Part shown: one piece after another, positions 54,101-62,137 of the stretch | Layout: the number at the start of each line of letters is the position of its first letter | Position numbering within the stretch: the stretch's first letter is position 1 | Assembly (NCBI RefSeq): GCF_000430645.1 | Contig: NZ_AUMK01000010.1 | Location: 1-64,000, forward strand | From: Aquimarina latercula DSM 2041 | GTDB lineage: Bacteria; Bacteroidota; Bacteroidia; Flavobacteriales; Flavobacteriaceae | DNA: 64,000 bases | Direction of reading: 5' to 3' | Notes under the pieces: generated by a model | Seen by the model: only the letters and a program-made list of their open reading frames with translations | Told to the model about the DNA's origin: nothing | Database searches by the model: none | Translations under genes and position numbers: made by a program

Positions 54101-54875
54101 CTACTGCATACAACGTAGCTCCAAATAAAGTAGCATTGGTTGTTTCGGAATGCTTCTCATTAAGGTTGTTAGTGATTTTTTTTAACTTCTCTACAAAAAT
54201 AGTATTCTCTCCTGTCTCATTTGTTGCTAAAGCAGGAGTAAGAAATAACAACAAATTTTTCCTGTCTTTAGTAATTAAAAAACCATTGTATAGATCATAA
54301 TTATCTCCTAACTGAAGTTGTGCAAGCTTTTGGAGTCCTATAGGTGTTAACGATAAAGGATCTTTCACAATATACTTCCTAGTAACAACACCTGCTGGAG
54401 AAATCACAGATTTATAATTACTCTCTATAACCCTAGCAATAGAATCTGGGTTAACCTTTTTATCTAAATTGTCATAATCATCTTTAGTAAGAAAAAAGGG
54501 AAGGTGATCGTATACAAAATCGTATAATTCCATCACATTATCATCCCCTACTTTGCCTTGTATTTTTTTTACATATTTAGAAAGATGCGTGTTTATAGAA
54601 TCAATAAAGGTAGTAGCGTATTCTGTAAGATCATCAGGATTATCCCCTTTGTTAGCAATATTGACTACAATTTTATCGGAGAACGAGACCGTTTTTAAAA
54701 CTTTTTGTGTAACCTCTGATTTATCACTGTTAGGAATTAATCTAGTAATATCTTCCTCAAAACCTATACGGCTTGCCAGAAAGGCAAATATTGTAATACA
54801 GCCTATAATTATTGGCCAAGCAACTAATCTATTCTGTTTTATATATTGATATAATGAGAGAAATAATTTATGCAT
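51198..54875 (-). CDS. RND/MMPL exporter fused to PlsC-type acyltransferase
   Basis: The 1225-residue product starts with two RND/MMPL halves (residues about 1-430 and 440-850). Each has an N-terminal helix, a periplasmic domain and a helix bundle with GxxxDY(S/T) motifs (GITLDYSLHILTHF and GLGVDYSIFITNGL). A PlsC domain follows at about 890-1080 with NHSSFLDI (H-x4-D, about 900) and FPEGSRT (about 963). A 145-residue tail (about 1080-1225) looks like a degenerate methyltransferase. MMPL exporters in aryl-polyene and flexirubin clusters move the lipid-linked pigment out of the inner membrane. The PlsC part would acylate it. Confidence 0.9.
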   Translation of the reverse strand: MHKLFLSLYQYIKQNRLVAWPIIIGCITIFAFLASRIGFEEDITRLIPNSDKSEVTQKVLKTVSFSDKIVVNIANKGDNPDDLTEYATTFIDSINTHLSKYVKKIQGKVGDDNVMELYDFVYDHLPFFLTKDDYDNLDKKVNPDSIARVIESNYKSVISPAGVVTRKYIVKDPLSLTPIGLQKLAQLQLGDNYDLYNGFLITKDRKNLLLFLTPALATNETGENTIFVEKLKKITNNLNEKHSETTNATLFGATLYAVANAKQIKGDIQLTVSIAMTILLLILIFFYRKLAVPLIIFAPTIFGATVAIALLYLIKGKISAISLGIGSVLLGITLDYSLHILTHFRNNNNVKELYKDVSMPVIMSSLTTAVAFLCLIFVKSEALNDLGIFAAISVVGASVFALIFIPQVYRFSESKKTNRKTFIDKISQIDFHKNKVLISIISIVFIVGLFLFHKVGFNTDLSTMNYQPEELVAAEEDLDRINNNKAKSIYLVSYGSSLNEALNANNKLFETLDQKKSNNELINFSSVGGIVLSKEAQIEKIALWNEFWTKKRKDSLTNLLIEKGKVLGFKPETFTQFYTALNKEINPIGFNEYQNIKELYLDEFVTSEKDFSTVVSAIKVDHQKADEINASLNKIPNTVVIDRKQLNENLLGNLKNDFNSLIGYSLIAVVLLLLLFYKDPMLTLVTALPIAITWVITLGVMKMLGIDFNIFNVIISTFIFGLGVDYSIFITNGLIKEYTYGVKELSTYKTSILLSVITTILGVGVLIFAKHPALRSISTVSLIGILSAVLVSFTIQPMLFRAFITNRARKGLTPLRIRQTLWSIFSFGYFIIGGFIVSVVSSLIIPWFPVSKKKKMAVFHKVVSKLMGSVLYSNPFVKKRIYNPENEDFSKQCIIIANHSSFLDIISIGMLYPKLIYLVKDWVYDNPVFGRAAKLAGFYPVSSGIEGGVEHLREKVKQGYSLIAFPEGSRTETAKMSRFHKGSFYLAQELNLDILPVVIHGNSQVSPKGDFIIHDGAIQLKILPRIQLDNKEFGDGYTDRTKKISSYFKEQYATLQNDLEGIDYYKKALLNNYRYKSCFGEVKIDYLANKEQYYKTASFIEQKDRVICYSDDYGQFLLHLAFKRPYAKLEGILTKPQKLSVAKNCYTTVRNKIEFVADEDLTSTKFDVLLLHTTTPLQPQHLKNLVSEDITRIIVTSEDNLFFESLKTTFKVVVQEFGLTVLNRI

Positions 54876-56076
54876 CTATTGCATTGCTTTTAGATTTCCG
54901 AGAGCTAAAATACAAATACGCAATGACTCCTGAAATTGATGAAACTAATGTTGCCAAAATAAAACTTCCTAAGACATATTGACCTAAACTTTTAAAAACA
55001 TCGGTTCCTGATTTTATATCTTCAATATTTAAAGTTGCATCCATTTCTTTACCCATTGCAACTGCCCCTATCTGATAACTACCATAGATAATAAAAGGAA
55101 TCAATGGAGGAATACTAATATTAGAAAACAAAAAGGCAATAGTTCTATTTAATTTAAGAGCGATAGCAAGCGATATGACTAAAATCGTTTGAAAACCCCA
55201 TAAAGGTGCTATCCCAATAAAAAGACCCAAAGCTATTGCACTTGCTTTTTTTATTGGCGGATCATTACTCCTTAATACATTTTCTCTCCAATATTGTTTA
55301 AATCCTTTTTTTTTTACTCTATTAATAAGTCGTTTTGGTAAATAAAAAAATAAGGTCAAAGTAACCAACCATGTATTAAGAACACTAATACGTGTAAAAT
55401 CTTTAAATGGTCTAAAGTGAGATACTCTTTCGGTTTCATCGTATAACACCTGCACTGGTATATTACGAACTTCTACATTTCTCCAAGCCAACTTAACGAT
55501 TACTTCTATCTCTAATTCGAATTTTGTAGTGAAAAGTTTAAGCTTAGCAATCTCTTTAATTGGATACAATCGATATCCAGACTGTGTATCTTTCAGTTTA
55601 ATACCCGTCTCTATATAATACCAAAAATTAGAAAATTTATTCCCAAAACTGCTTTTCCCTGGCACTGAAGGATCATCCATATTTCTTGATCCTATTAACA
55701 GCAAAGAACTGTTTTTATCCTGTTTCTCTAATTGATCTAAAAACAGTGGTAAATCGCTAGGAAAATGTTGTCCATCACTATCTATAGTAATCATATAATC
55801 ATACCCCGATTTACTCGCTTGCTTAAACCCTTCTCTAAGCGCCATCCCCTTTCCTTTATTTTCTGGAAAAGTTATAATAGTAAATTGATTCTGGTAATTT
55901 TCTAAAATACGAGAAGTATTATCTGTAGCACCATCATTAATTATAATGATACGATCCGTGTATTTCATTACTCCTTGGATAACTCTATCCAAAGTATTCT
56001 GATTGTTATATGTGGGTATGAAAACACAACAATTTAGTGTCTCGAAACGAGTATCATATAAAGTAGTTTCAGTCAC
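54868..56076 (-). CDS. GT2 glycosyltransferase fused to DUF2062 membrane domain
   Basis: The 402-residue product has a GT-A domain (about 10-215) with CCVFIPTYNNQNTLDRVI, INDGATDN, KGKGMALREGFKQASKSGYD and TIDSDGQH (DxD-like). A DUF2062 domain follows (about 255-390) with ASAIALGLFIGIAPLWGFQT and SNISIPPLIPFIIYGSY, plus membrane helices. DPM1-like sequence suggests transfer from a nucleotide sugar to a lipid carrier. It overlaps the MMPL gene by 8 bases. In the pigment cluster it may glycosylate the lipid or the polyene; that is inferred. Confidence 0.85.
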   Translation of the reverse strand: MTETTLYDTRFETLNCCVFIPTYNNQNTLDRVIQGVMKYTDRIIIINDGATDNTSRILENYQNQFTIITFPENKGKGMALREGFKQASKSGYDYMITIDSDGQHFPSDLPLFLDQLEKQDKNSSLLLIGSRNMDDPSVPGKSSFGNKFSNFWYYIETGIKLKDTQSGYRLYPIKEIAKLKLFTTKFELEIEVIVKLAWRNVEVRNIPVQVLYDETERVSHFRPFKDFTRISVLNTWLVTLTLFFYLPKRLINRVKKKGFKQYWRENVLRSNDPPIKKASAIALGLFIGIAPLWGFQTILVISLAIALKLNRTIAFLFSNISIPPLIPFIIYGSYQIGAVAMGKEMDATLNIEDIKSGTDVFKSLGQYVLGSFILATLVSSISGVIAYLYFSSRKSKSNAIDA

Positions 56077-56159
56077 AGTGCTATTTTTTCAGTTGCAAAA
56101 ATAGTATAATTATATTTTGAATTATTACTGTACTGAAAATAATAAAAGAACTATAATGA

Positions 56160-56630
56160 TTATTTGTTAAAAGCTTTAGAAGTAGACATAAAGCCCTTGA
56201 TGAATTTTTTTAATTTAGGAGATGATATTTTTTCCACATTATTAGTCAAAAAATCCTTGTCTTCATCTATATCTTTATAATATCTAGTGATCTTGGGAGC
56301 ACTGGTTTGCACGCTCAATCTTATCATTCTGAGCTCAATATTATTGGGTTCGGCCTCAATAGCAGTTTCGATTAACTTTTTACCTTTTCTAAAAAAGGAA
56401 ATTTTATCCAGTTTTCTGTCTGCATAAGATGCTTTTAAAGTTAAAGCACATCCGTGATACGCGGATAAAACAGGTTTATTTTCGAAATTTATTTTCTGTG
56501 TAGTTTCAAAAAACTTATCTGTATTCTCTTTTGTATCTTTAGCATGTCTATATAAATTTCTTACTTCTGTAATATCCACCGTACTGGTATTTACAAAAAA
56601 CAGACTCATAAACAATACTAAAAATTTCAT
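56160..56630 (-). CDS. Hypothetical exported helical protein, 156 aa
   Basis: The product starts with a signal peptide (MKFLVLFMSLFFVNTSTVDI). The remainder is helical and TPR-like: NKPVLSAYHGCALTLKASYA, FRKGKKLIETAIEAEPNNIE and SAPKITRYYKDIDEDKDF. This repeats the pattern of small TPR-like proteins seen in Bacteroidota pigment clusters. It lies between the dehydratase (10 bases upstream) and the glycosyltransferase gene (83 bases downstream). Periplasmic; function unknown. Confidence 0.75.
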   Translation of the reverse strand: MKFLVLFMSLFFVNTSTVDITEVRNLYRHAKDTKENTDKFFETTQKINFENKPVLSAYHGCALTLKASYADRKLDKISFFRKGKKLIETAIEAEPNNIELRMIRLSVQTSAPKITRYYKDIDEDKDFLTNNVEKISSPKLKKFIKGFMSTSKAFNK

Positions 56631-56640
56631 ACTCTATATA

Positions 56641-57006
56641 TTATAATTTAACAAAAGTCAACACCACTTTTAGCGCTGTGGTATCATCATATTTTACGGT
56701 ACTCTTTACCTTAATCTCTTCTTCAGAATCCTTAAAATCATTCACTATTACTAAATCAGGAGTTTTTTCTGGATTAATCACTGCCATAAACTTCACATTA
56801 GAAGTCTTTTTCATAAACAAGCGACAATCCAGTCTATTTTCTGTTAACTCCTTAATGATTTGCAAAGTACAAACTCCTGGCGTAATTGGATTGCCCGGAA
56901 AATGACCTTTAAAGATCTTATTTTTTGGATTTAAAGTAATGGTCGTAGTTTGTATACCATCCCTTACAGAATCTTCGTTAATTTTATATAAATCAGCTAT
57001 TAGCAT
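56641..57006 (-). CDS. FabZ/ApeI-like hot-dog dehydratase
   Basis: The 121-residue product is a single hot-dog domain with IFKGHFPGNPITPGVCTLQI, the FabA/FabZ signature with its His, and an alpha-helix with KELTENRL. The C-terminal strand pair is VKSTVKYDDTTALKVVLTF. It should remove water from 3-hydroxyacyl-ACP intermediates to give the polyene double bonds. It is 1 base after the LolB-like lipoprotein stop in the same operon. It is shorter than FabZ (about 145-150 aa), as is usual for ApeI-type cluster members. Confidence 0.85.
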   Translation of the reverse strand: MLIADLYKINEDSVRDGIQTTTITLNPKNKIFKGHFPGNPITPGVCTLQIIKELTENRLDCRLFMKKTSNVKFMAVINPEKTPDLVIVNDFKDSEEEIKVKSTVKYDDTTALKVVLTFVKL

Positions 57007-57007
57007 G

Positions 57008-57631
57008 TTATTTTTTTAAGAAATTTAATTCAATATTCAATCTAATATTTTTATGATCAATAGATATATTATTAGCTAAATGATCCTCTGCGATATCATT
57101 AAACAGTACGATCACTTTTTCTTTTCTCTTTGTGGTATTAACTATCTTATCTAATTTCTGATCCGATAGATTGTAAAAATAATAATTACTGTACTTCCCT
57201 TTCTCATTTTTCAGAACATTATATGTATCATTATGATATCTTTGGACAGCCATACCTTTTTCTTTTACCAATAATGTAAAATCTTTTATTAAGGTATTTA
57301 AGATAATTTTTCTATCAAGTTGTTCTATAATTGAATGAATTTTATAGGATTCACTATCTATTTCAATATCAAAAAATGTACTCCCAAATTGTGATGTAAA
57401 TACAATACGATGCTTTTGGGGAGCAATCTTTTTTAAAATAAGAATACCACTAAATTCATTTCCATAAACTGATATATCTGATTTATAAACATAATCAATT
57501 GTTTCGCTCGAAAAATATGGATTAACGACTTGATCTCCTGATTTTACCTCTGATTCTGTAAAATTTTCTACAGTTGCAACCTTGCAGCTAAAAACAGATA
57601 TACATAATATACTAATGAGCAAATATCGCAT
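57008..57631 (-). CDS. LolB-like/DUF3261 outer-membrane lipoprotein
   Basis: The 207-residue product starts with an SPII signal (ISILCISVFSC, Cys about 16). The mature part is a chain of beta-strands (VYKSDISVYGNEFSGILILK, HRIVFTSQFGSTFFDIEID) that fits a LolA/LolB-type half barrel. It directly follows lolA with a 20-base overlap, so a carrier/receptor pair for the lipidic product is likely. I give the family as probable, not certain. Confidence 0.7.
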   Translation of the reverse strand: MRYLLISILCISVFSCKVATVENFTESEVKSGDQVVNPYFSSETIDYVYKSDISVYGNEFSGILILKKIAPQKHRIVFTSQFGSTFFDIEIDSESYKIHSIIEQLDRKIILNTLIKDFTLLVKEKGMAVQRYHNDTYNVLKNEKGKYSNYYFYNLSDQKLDKIVNTTKRKEKVIVLFNDIAEDHLANNISIDHKNIRLNIELNFLKK

Positions 57632-58241
57632 CTGGTATAGGTTTATTTACAGATGTGTTCTCGAAATTGATAAGAGTATAATCTCCTGAAGGTTCTATTA
57701 GTTTAACACTAGAAACTAAATACTTATTTGATTCAAAATTTAAAACAATCTCCTTAAACATATTTTTTAAAGTTTGATCAATTGGAGATAATTTTGCGAT
57801 AAAAAGTTCTTTGTTTTTAAAAAAACGTATGGAAAATTGAGTGTCATCTAGCATATCGCCACTAACACTCTTTGCTATCAAGTCATTTAATTTTTTAAAA
57901 ACTTTATTAGACGCCAAATTAATATCGCTTTTCTTTCCTGCATCATTGATAAACAACTTTTTATCTTTAAAAATTACACTATATTCATACGGACTTGTAT
58001 ATGACCATTTAATAATATTTGGTGATTTAAAATACAGATCACCACTACTTTCTATATCGTTAGAAAGAAAATCTATATGTTTTAATTGTGTGAATGTGTT
58101 AACAATGGTTTTTGATTGCTTAGCACTTTTACTTACAGAGTTTTTAAAAGATGTAATCTCTGATGTCGAAAGCTCTACCTCTTGAGCTTGCAGGTAAGAA
58201 CCACTTAGCAAAATAAAACCAAATAATAAAAATCTAAGCAT
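57612..58241 (-). CDS. Outer-membrane lipoprotein carrier LolA, cluster copy
   Basis: I chose the ATG at 58241 (MLRFLLFGFILLSGSYLQAQ); the longer frame to 58265 would add eight residues before the signal. The 209-residue product has the LolA pattern: KTIVNTFTQLKHIDFLSNDI, SSGDLYFKSPNIIKWSYTSPYEYSV, and DKKLFINDAGKKSDI. LolA is a periplasmic carrier of lipid-modified cargo. Pigment clusters carry a private copy (ApeL type) for moving the polyene lipid. It overlaps the deacetylase stop by 8 bases. Confidence 0.85.
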   Translation of the reverse strand: MLRFLLFGFILLSGSYLQAQEVELSTSEITSFKNSVSKSAKQSKTIVNTFTQLKHIDFLSNDIESSGDLYFKSPNIIKWSYTSPYEYSVIFKDKKLFINDAGKKSDINLASNKVFKKLNDLIAKSVSGDMLDDTQFSIRFFKNKELFIAKLSPIDQTLKNMFKEIVLNFESNKYLVSSVKLIEPSGDYTLINFENTSVNKPIPDAIFAH

Positions 58242-59007
58242 ATGCCTGTATTGAAAATAATTCATCTATCGTAACGGTTGTATAATTATTACTCTGCAAA
58301 AATAGCAACAATTGTTCCAATACTGTTAAAGTGATCAATTTTGTATCATGTAGAAGTATAACATCACCATTTTTAAGGTTTTTGGTTATTCTTTTTAATA
58401 TGACTTTTTCAGAAGGAATTGTTGTATCAAAAGACCTCTTATTCCAACCAATAACAGCATGTCCAGTCTTTTTAACAGCTCTAGCTATATTGGGGTTTGT
58501 TATTCCATAAGGAGGCCTAAAAAGTAATGGTTTTTTTTTAGAAATCTTTTCTATCGCAGTATCCGCCTCTACTATTTCACCAATAAATTTATCCGTACTA
58601 TATACATCAATAAACTTCCCGTGGGTAAAAGTATGGTTGCCTACAATATGTCCTTCATTAATAATTTTTTTAACAATATCGGGGTGTTTTTCTACTTGCT
58701 GTCCAATACAAAAAAAAGTTCCTTTGATATTGTACTTGCCTAGTATTTCTAAGATTTTAATTGTATTAATATCTGGGCCATCATCAAAGGTAATAGCAAT
58801 CTTTTTTCCTTTTGTAGTTGGATTATTGTTTAAACTTTTAAGAAAATATCCTGCCTTTATATTAAGTACTCCGTAAGTGGTTATTACTACCCAAAGCAAT
58901 ATTAAGACAACAAAGGACCAAATCGGTAACTTATTGAAACTGATCGCCGTTATTATTAAAATACCAACGACTATAGATATAATATTAACTAAATTTCTTA
59001 TTAGCAT
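58234..59007 (-). CDS. Polysaccharide deacetylase (NodB-type, CE4)
   Basis: The 257-residue product has two N-terminal hydrophobic helices (about 8-25 and 28-48). A NodB domain follows with KIAITFDDGPDINT (catalytic Asp and metal Asp), GNHTFTHGKF (H-x3-H metal site), LFRPPYGITN and DVILLHDTK. It should remove an N- or O-acetyl group at the outer face of the inner membrane. It overlaps the CLF-like gene by 7 bases. Its substrate in a pigment cluster is unknown; it may act on the glycolipid carrier. Confidence 0.9.
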   Translation of the reverse strand: MLIRNLVNIISIVVGILIITAISFNKLPIWSFVVLILLWVVITTYGVLNIKAGYFLKSLNNNPTTKGKKIAITFDDGPDINTIKILEILGKYNIKGTFFCIGQQVEKHPDIVKKIINEGHIVGNHTFTHGKFIDVYSTDKFIGEIVEADTAIEKISKKKPLLFRPPYGITNPNIARAVKKTGHAVIGWNKRSFDTTIPSEKVILKRITKNLKNGDVILLHDTKLITLTVLEQLLLFLQSNNYTTVTIDELFSIQAYA

Positions 59008-60065
59008 CGTTGTAACAACGCAATACTATGATTTTTCCCAAGATATTGATTATAAAGAAGTACAGTATCATATTTATTAGCAACAACTTCATTTACCTTT
59101 AAAACATTTGGCACTTGATTGTTTTCAAATATTTTACAACCAAGCCAAAATCCAAAACTAGAAGCTACTGGATAATCTCCTATTAAGTGTTTATAACACA
59201 ACTGCTCTTTATCAGAAAAAATCGAAGTTTGCAAATTTTCGTAATAATGATCAAAATTAATATCCCCATTATTTCCTAATACCACAGCATCGATATCTTC
59301 GATACTTATATCATGTCGAGAAATGAATGATATTATTGATTTTTTAATATCATCTGGAGAACCTTTACTAAGGGTTTCTACATCAATAATTTTTGCAAGA
59401 CTTTTTTCAGTTTTATCAGAACCCAAAACCATAAATGTAGATCCTTCACTATTTACTGTTCCAGTCGTTTTAGAATTTAACAAGTTAATTACATCAATAT
59501 TATCGTCTTTAATCTGACCATCCAATTTATGTAATAATGTTGAATTTTTAGCTACTTCATCAATACCTCCAACAAGAATTTGTTTTTCCGGCTTTTCTGA
59601 CAACATCAATTGCGCATCCATAACAGAGATCTCAAAAGAAGCAGAACCTTGTACATAGGTAACATTATATGCTTTGCAACCTAACCCTAAAGCTACTTGT
59701 CCTCCCACTGTATTATGTGTAGACTGTATAAATAATGTTGGAGTTAAAAACTGCTCATCATTATTTAAGACATTTTCTAAAAACTTTTCAGAATCTTGTT
59801 TACATCCCATTCCTGTACCTGTAATAATAGCATCAGGCATTTCTATTCCAGAATTGTGTAACGCCATAGAAGCGGCTGTAACTCCCATCTTTACCGACTT
59901 AGACATACGTCTCATTGCCGCTGGCTTAATATATTCTTTATAATTAGGATCATGAGATCTAAATATAGACTCTTTATGAGAGATTATATCCTCTAAAAAT
60001 GTTTCTGGATCTGTTGTTGGCTGTGCCGAAATACTGGCTATTCCATTAATATAGCAATCGCTCAT
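59001..60065 (-). CDS. Ketosynthase-like chain-length factor (catalytic Cys lost)
   Basis: I chose the ATG at 60065 (MSDCYINGIASISAQPTTDP), which overlaps the upstream stop by 1 base (TAATG); the open frame continues to 60092. The 354-residue product has a KS fold with SVKMGVTAASMALHNSG, TGTGMGCKQDSEKFLENVL and THNTVGGQVALGLGCKAYN. The KS active-site Cys position reads VQGSASFEISV with no Cys. The C-terminal His motifs are also altered (IGDYPVASSFGFWLG). It therefore looks like the CLF (ApeC-type) partner of the KS encoded at 60065-61261. Confidence 0.85.
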   Translation of the reverse strand: MSDCYINGIASISAQPTTDPETFLEDIISHKESIFRSHDPNYKEYIKPAAMRRMSKSVKMGVTAASMALHNSGIEMPDAIITGTGMGCKQDSEKFLENVLNNDEQFLTPTLFIQSTHNTVGGQVALGLGCKAYNVTYVQGSASFEISVMDAQLMLSEKPEKQILVGGIDEVAKNSTLLHKLDGQIKDDNIDVINLLNSKTTGTVNSEGSTFMVLGSDKTEKSLAKIIDVETLSKGSPDDIKKSIISFISRHDISIEDIDAVVLGNNGDINFDHYYENLQTSIFSDKEQLCYKHLIGDYPVASSFGFWLGCKIFENNQVPNVLKVNEVVANKYDTVLLYNQYLGKNHSIALLQRC

Positions 60066-61261
60066 TATTTTGTAAATATTAAAGTGGAACAATTACCTCC
60101 AAAACCAAAAGAATTTGATAATATGGTTTTCATTTCTTTGGATGCTAATTCTGTTTGTGGAACCAATGAAAACTCTTTCATTTTATTTTTAAAATTCAAA
60201 TTCGGGAAAATTAAGTTTTCACGAAGAGATAGAAGTGAATACACAGCTTCTACAGATCCTGCTGCTGCTAATGTATGTCCTGTAAATGCCTTTGTAGAAC
60301 TAAATACAGGGGGTTTTTCTTCTCCAAATATTCTGGTCATAGCTACTCCTTCTGATAAATCATTATTAGGAGTTGCCGTACCATGAGCATTTACATAATC
60401 AATTTCATTTGCAGTTATATCCGCTACTTTTAGCGCCTCATTCATTGCTAAAAAAGCTCCTTCTCCATCAGAAGAAGATGCAGTTTGGTGATAAGCATCA
60501 TTTGCATTAGCCCATCCCGCTACACGTCCTAAAACCTTCTTATTTTCTTTTTCTACAATCGAATCACTCTCTAGCACCAAAAATGCTGCAGCTTCTCCTA
60601 GATTTAATCCTTTTCTGTTATCATCAAAAGGTGTACATTCTGAATCCGACAAGATCATTAAAGTACCAAAACCATTGATTGTGAACTTAGATAACGCATC
60701 AGTTCCTCCCACAATCATTCGATCTATTTTGCCCGCTTGAATCATTCTTGCTCCGAGCATAATTGCATTTGCCGCAGAGGAACAAGCAGTACTTATAGTA
60801 GAAACATATCCATTGATTCCTAAATGATTAGAAATAGATTGGGTAGTAAAACCTGCATGTTGCGCCTGTATAAATCTTCGATTATCTTCAATTTCTGTAT
60901 AGCCAAGGTAGTGCTTTTCTGTGGTATCCATACCACCTACACTGGTTCCTGAAACAAAACCAGTTCTATATTCGTTAACATCAGAAATCTGTGCATCTCG
61001 CAACGCTTCTTTTGCCGCAATAGCACCTATCATAGCAGTTCTAGAAAAACTATGTAACGGTTTTAACCCTAATTGTTTCTCTAGATCTTCATTGGTTTGT
61101 TTAATTTCACCAACCATGATTTGATCCTTATGACGAGTTTTCAACATCTCAATTCTGGAAATTCCAGGAGATACTGATTTCAAAGCATTCAAATTTTCTT
61201 CTACCGTATTTCCGATAGAAGAAATAATCCCCATACCAGTTATGGCAATGCCTTTATTCAT
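60065..61261 (-). CDS. 3-oxoacyl-ACP synthase (FabF-like KS, catalytic)
   Basis: The 398-residue product has all three catalytic motifs: the Cys in STISTACSSAANAIMLG (about residue 160), the His in NAHGTATPNNDLSEGVAM, and SSTKAFTGHTLAAAGSVEA. It begins GIAITGMGIISSIGNT, as FabF does. It extends acyl chains on ACP and pairs with the CLF-like protein encoded next. It lies 1 base after the ACP gene stop. Confidence 0.93.
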   Translation of the reverse strand: MNKGIAITGMGIISSIGNTVEENLNALKSVSPGISRIEMLKTRHKDQIMVGEIKQTNEDLEKQLGLKPLHSFSRTAMIGAIAAKEALRDAQISDVNEYRTGFVSGTSVGGMDTTEKHYLGYTEIEDNRRFIQAQHAGFTTQSISNHLGINGYVSTISTACSSAANAIMLGARMIQAGKIDRMIVGGTDALSKFTINGFGTLMILSDSECTPFDDNRKGLNLGEAAAFLVLESDSIVEKENKKVLGRVAGWANANDAYHQTASSSDGEGAFLAMNEALKVADITANEIDYVNAHGTATPNNDLSEGVAMTRIFGEEKPPVFSSTKAFTGHTLAAAGSVEAVYSLLSLRENLIFPNLNFKNKMKEFSLVPQTELASKEMKTILSNSFGFGGNCSTLIFTK

Positions 61262-61262
61262 A

Positions 61263-61520
61263 TTATTTTGTACGGTGTTTTGAAATGTAATCAGCCATTA
61301 CACTAATCGATTCAAATATAGCTTTACCTTCTTTTGGATCTTTTAGCTTAATTCCATAGTCTTTTTCTAATAATACAATTAGCTCAAGAGCATCAATAGA
61401 ATCTAATCCTAAACCATCACCAAAAAGAGGATCATCATCTCCTATTTCGCTTACTTCTACATCTTCAAGACTTAATTGCTCTATTAATTTTTCTTTTAGC
61501 TCTTCTCTTAATTCAGCCAT
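61263..61520 (-). CDS. Acyl carrier protein
   Basis: The 85-residue product is a four-helix acidic protein with the phosphopantetheine site LGLDSIDALELIVLLEKDYG (Ser41). It begins MAELREELKEKLIEQLSLED and has a longer N-terminus than AcpP. It holds the growing chain of the pigment cluster. It lies 2 bases after the degenerate KS gene stop and 1 base before the KS gene. Confidence 0.95.
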   Translation of the reverse strand: MAELREELKEKLIEQLSLEDVEVSEIGDDDPLFGDGLGLDSIDALELIVLLEKDYGIKLKDPKEGKAIFESISVMADYISKHRTK

Positions 61521-61522
61521 AA

Positions 61523-62137
61523 CTATTGCTTATATAATTTATTTAATTCTTCTTTTGTTAGCTCTTTTTTACCTTTTTTTGAAAGAAAAGCCAAAAATAC
61601 GTCATATTTATCATTATCCAAATCTACCCAACCACAAATAACGTCACTTGCCTTTCCTGTATTCATTAAAATTTTAGAATATGAAGTTATAAAATCAGCA
61701 TCAAAACTATCTGTTACAAAAAAAGCATTTTCACTTTTCATTTTATGCTTAATACTGATTTCTCCCATAATAATATTGGGCAATGTATATACAAAAATAG
61801 CAGGAGAAGGATAAAAATCTTCTCTATTTTGAATACTTAATTGATGTTTCCTATCCGTATCAAGACTAGAAGCCCTATTTGATAAAACTAAAGCGGTATC
61901 CTGATCTACTTCTTCTTTCTCATTTAATAAAACCTCTGAAGCTAAAAAACCAAGCTTACATAATTCGTCCATTTTGTGAAACTTCGGATATTTTAACTCT
62001 AGAAATTTATAAACCCCTTTTGCAAAATCCTTTAAACTTGTAGATTCTAAATCGGTATATAACTCGCGCCCATTTTTGAATACTTTTTTATCTCTAATCA
62101 AACAAAAATCTGATATGTAATACTTTTCTTCTATCAC
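61523..62137 (-). CDS. Degenerate ketosynthase-like half protein, 204 aa
   Basis: The product resembles the N-terminal half of a KS/thiolase fold. LCKLGFLASEVLLNEKEEV matches the helix before the active site, ALVLSNRASSLDTDRKHQLS resembles the GTSVGGMDT loop, and YPSPAIFVYTLPNIIMGEIS resembles the helix before the Cys. The Cys region is replaced (SENAFFVTDSFDADF) and the C-terminal His motifs are missing. It is half the size of a KS. Flavobacterial pigment clusters carry this gene type as an annotated 3-oxoacyl-ACP synthase. It may be a scaffold or partner subunit for the KS encoded just upstream (4-base overlap). Confidence 0.75.
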   Translation of the reverse strand: MIEEKYYISDFCLIRDKKVFKNGRELYTDLESTSLKDFAKGVYKFLELKYPKFHKMDELCKLGFLASEVLLNEKEEVDQDTALVLSNRASSLDTDRKHQLSIQNREDFYPSPAIFVYTLPNIIMGEISIKHKMKSENAFFVTDSFDADFITSYSKILMNTGKASDVICGWVDLDNDKYDVFLAFLSKKGKKELTKEELNKLYKQ

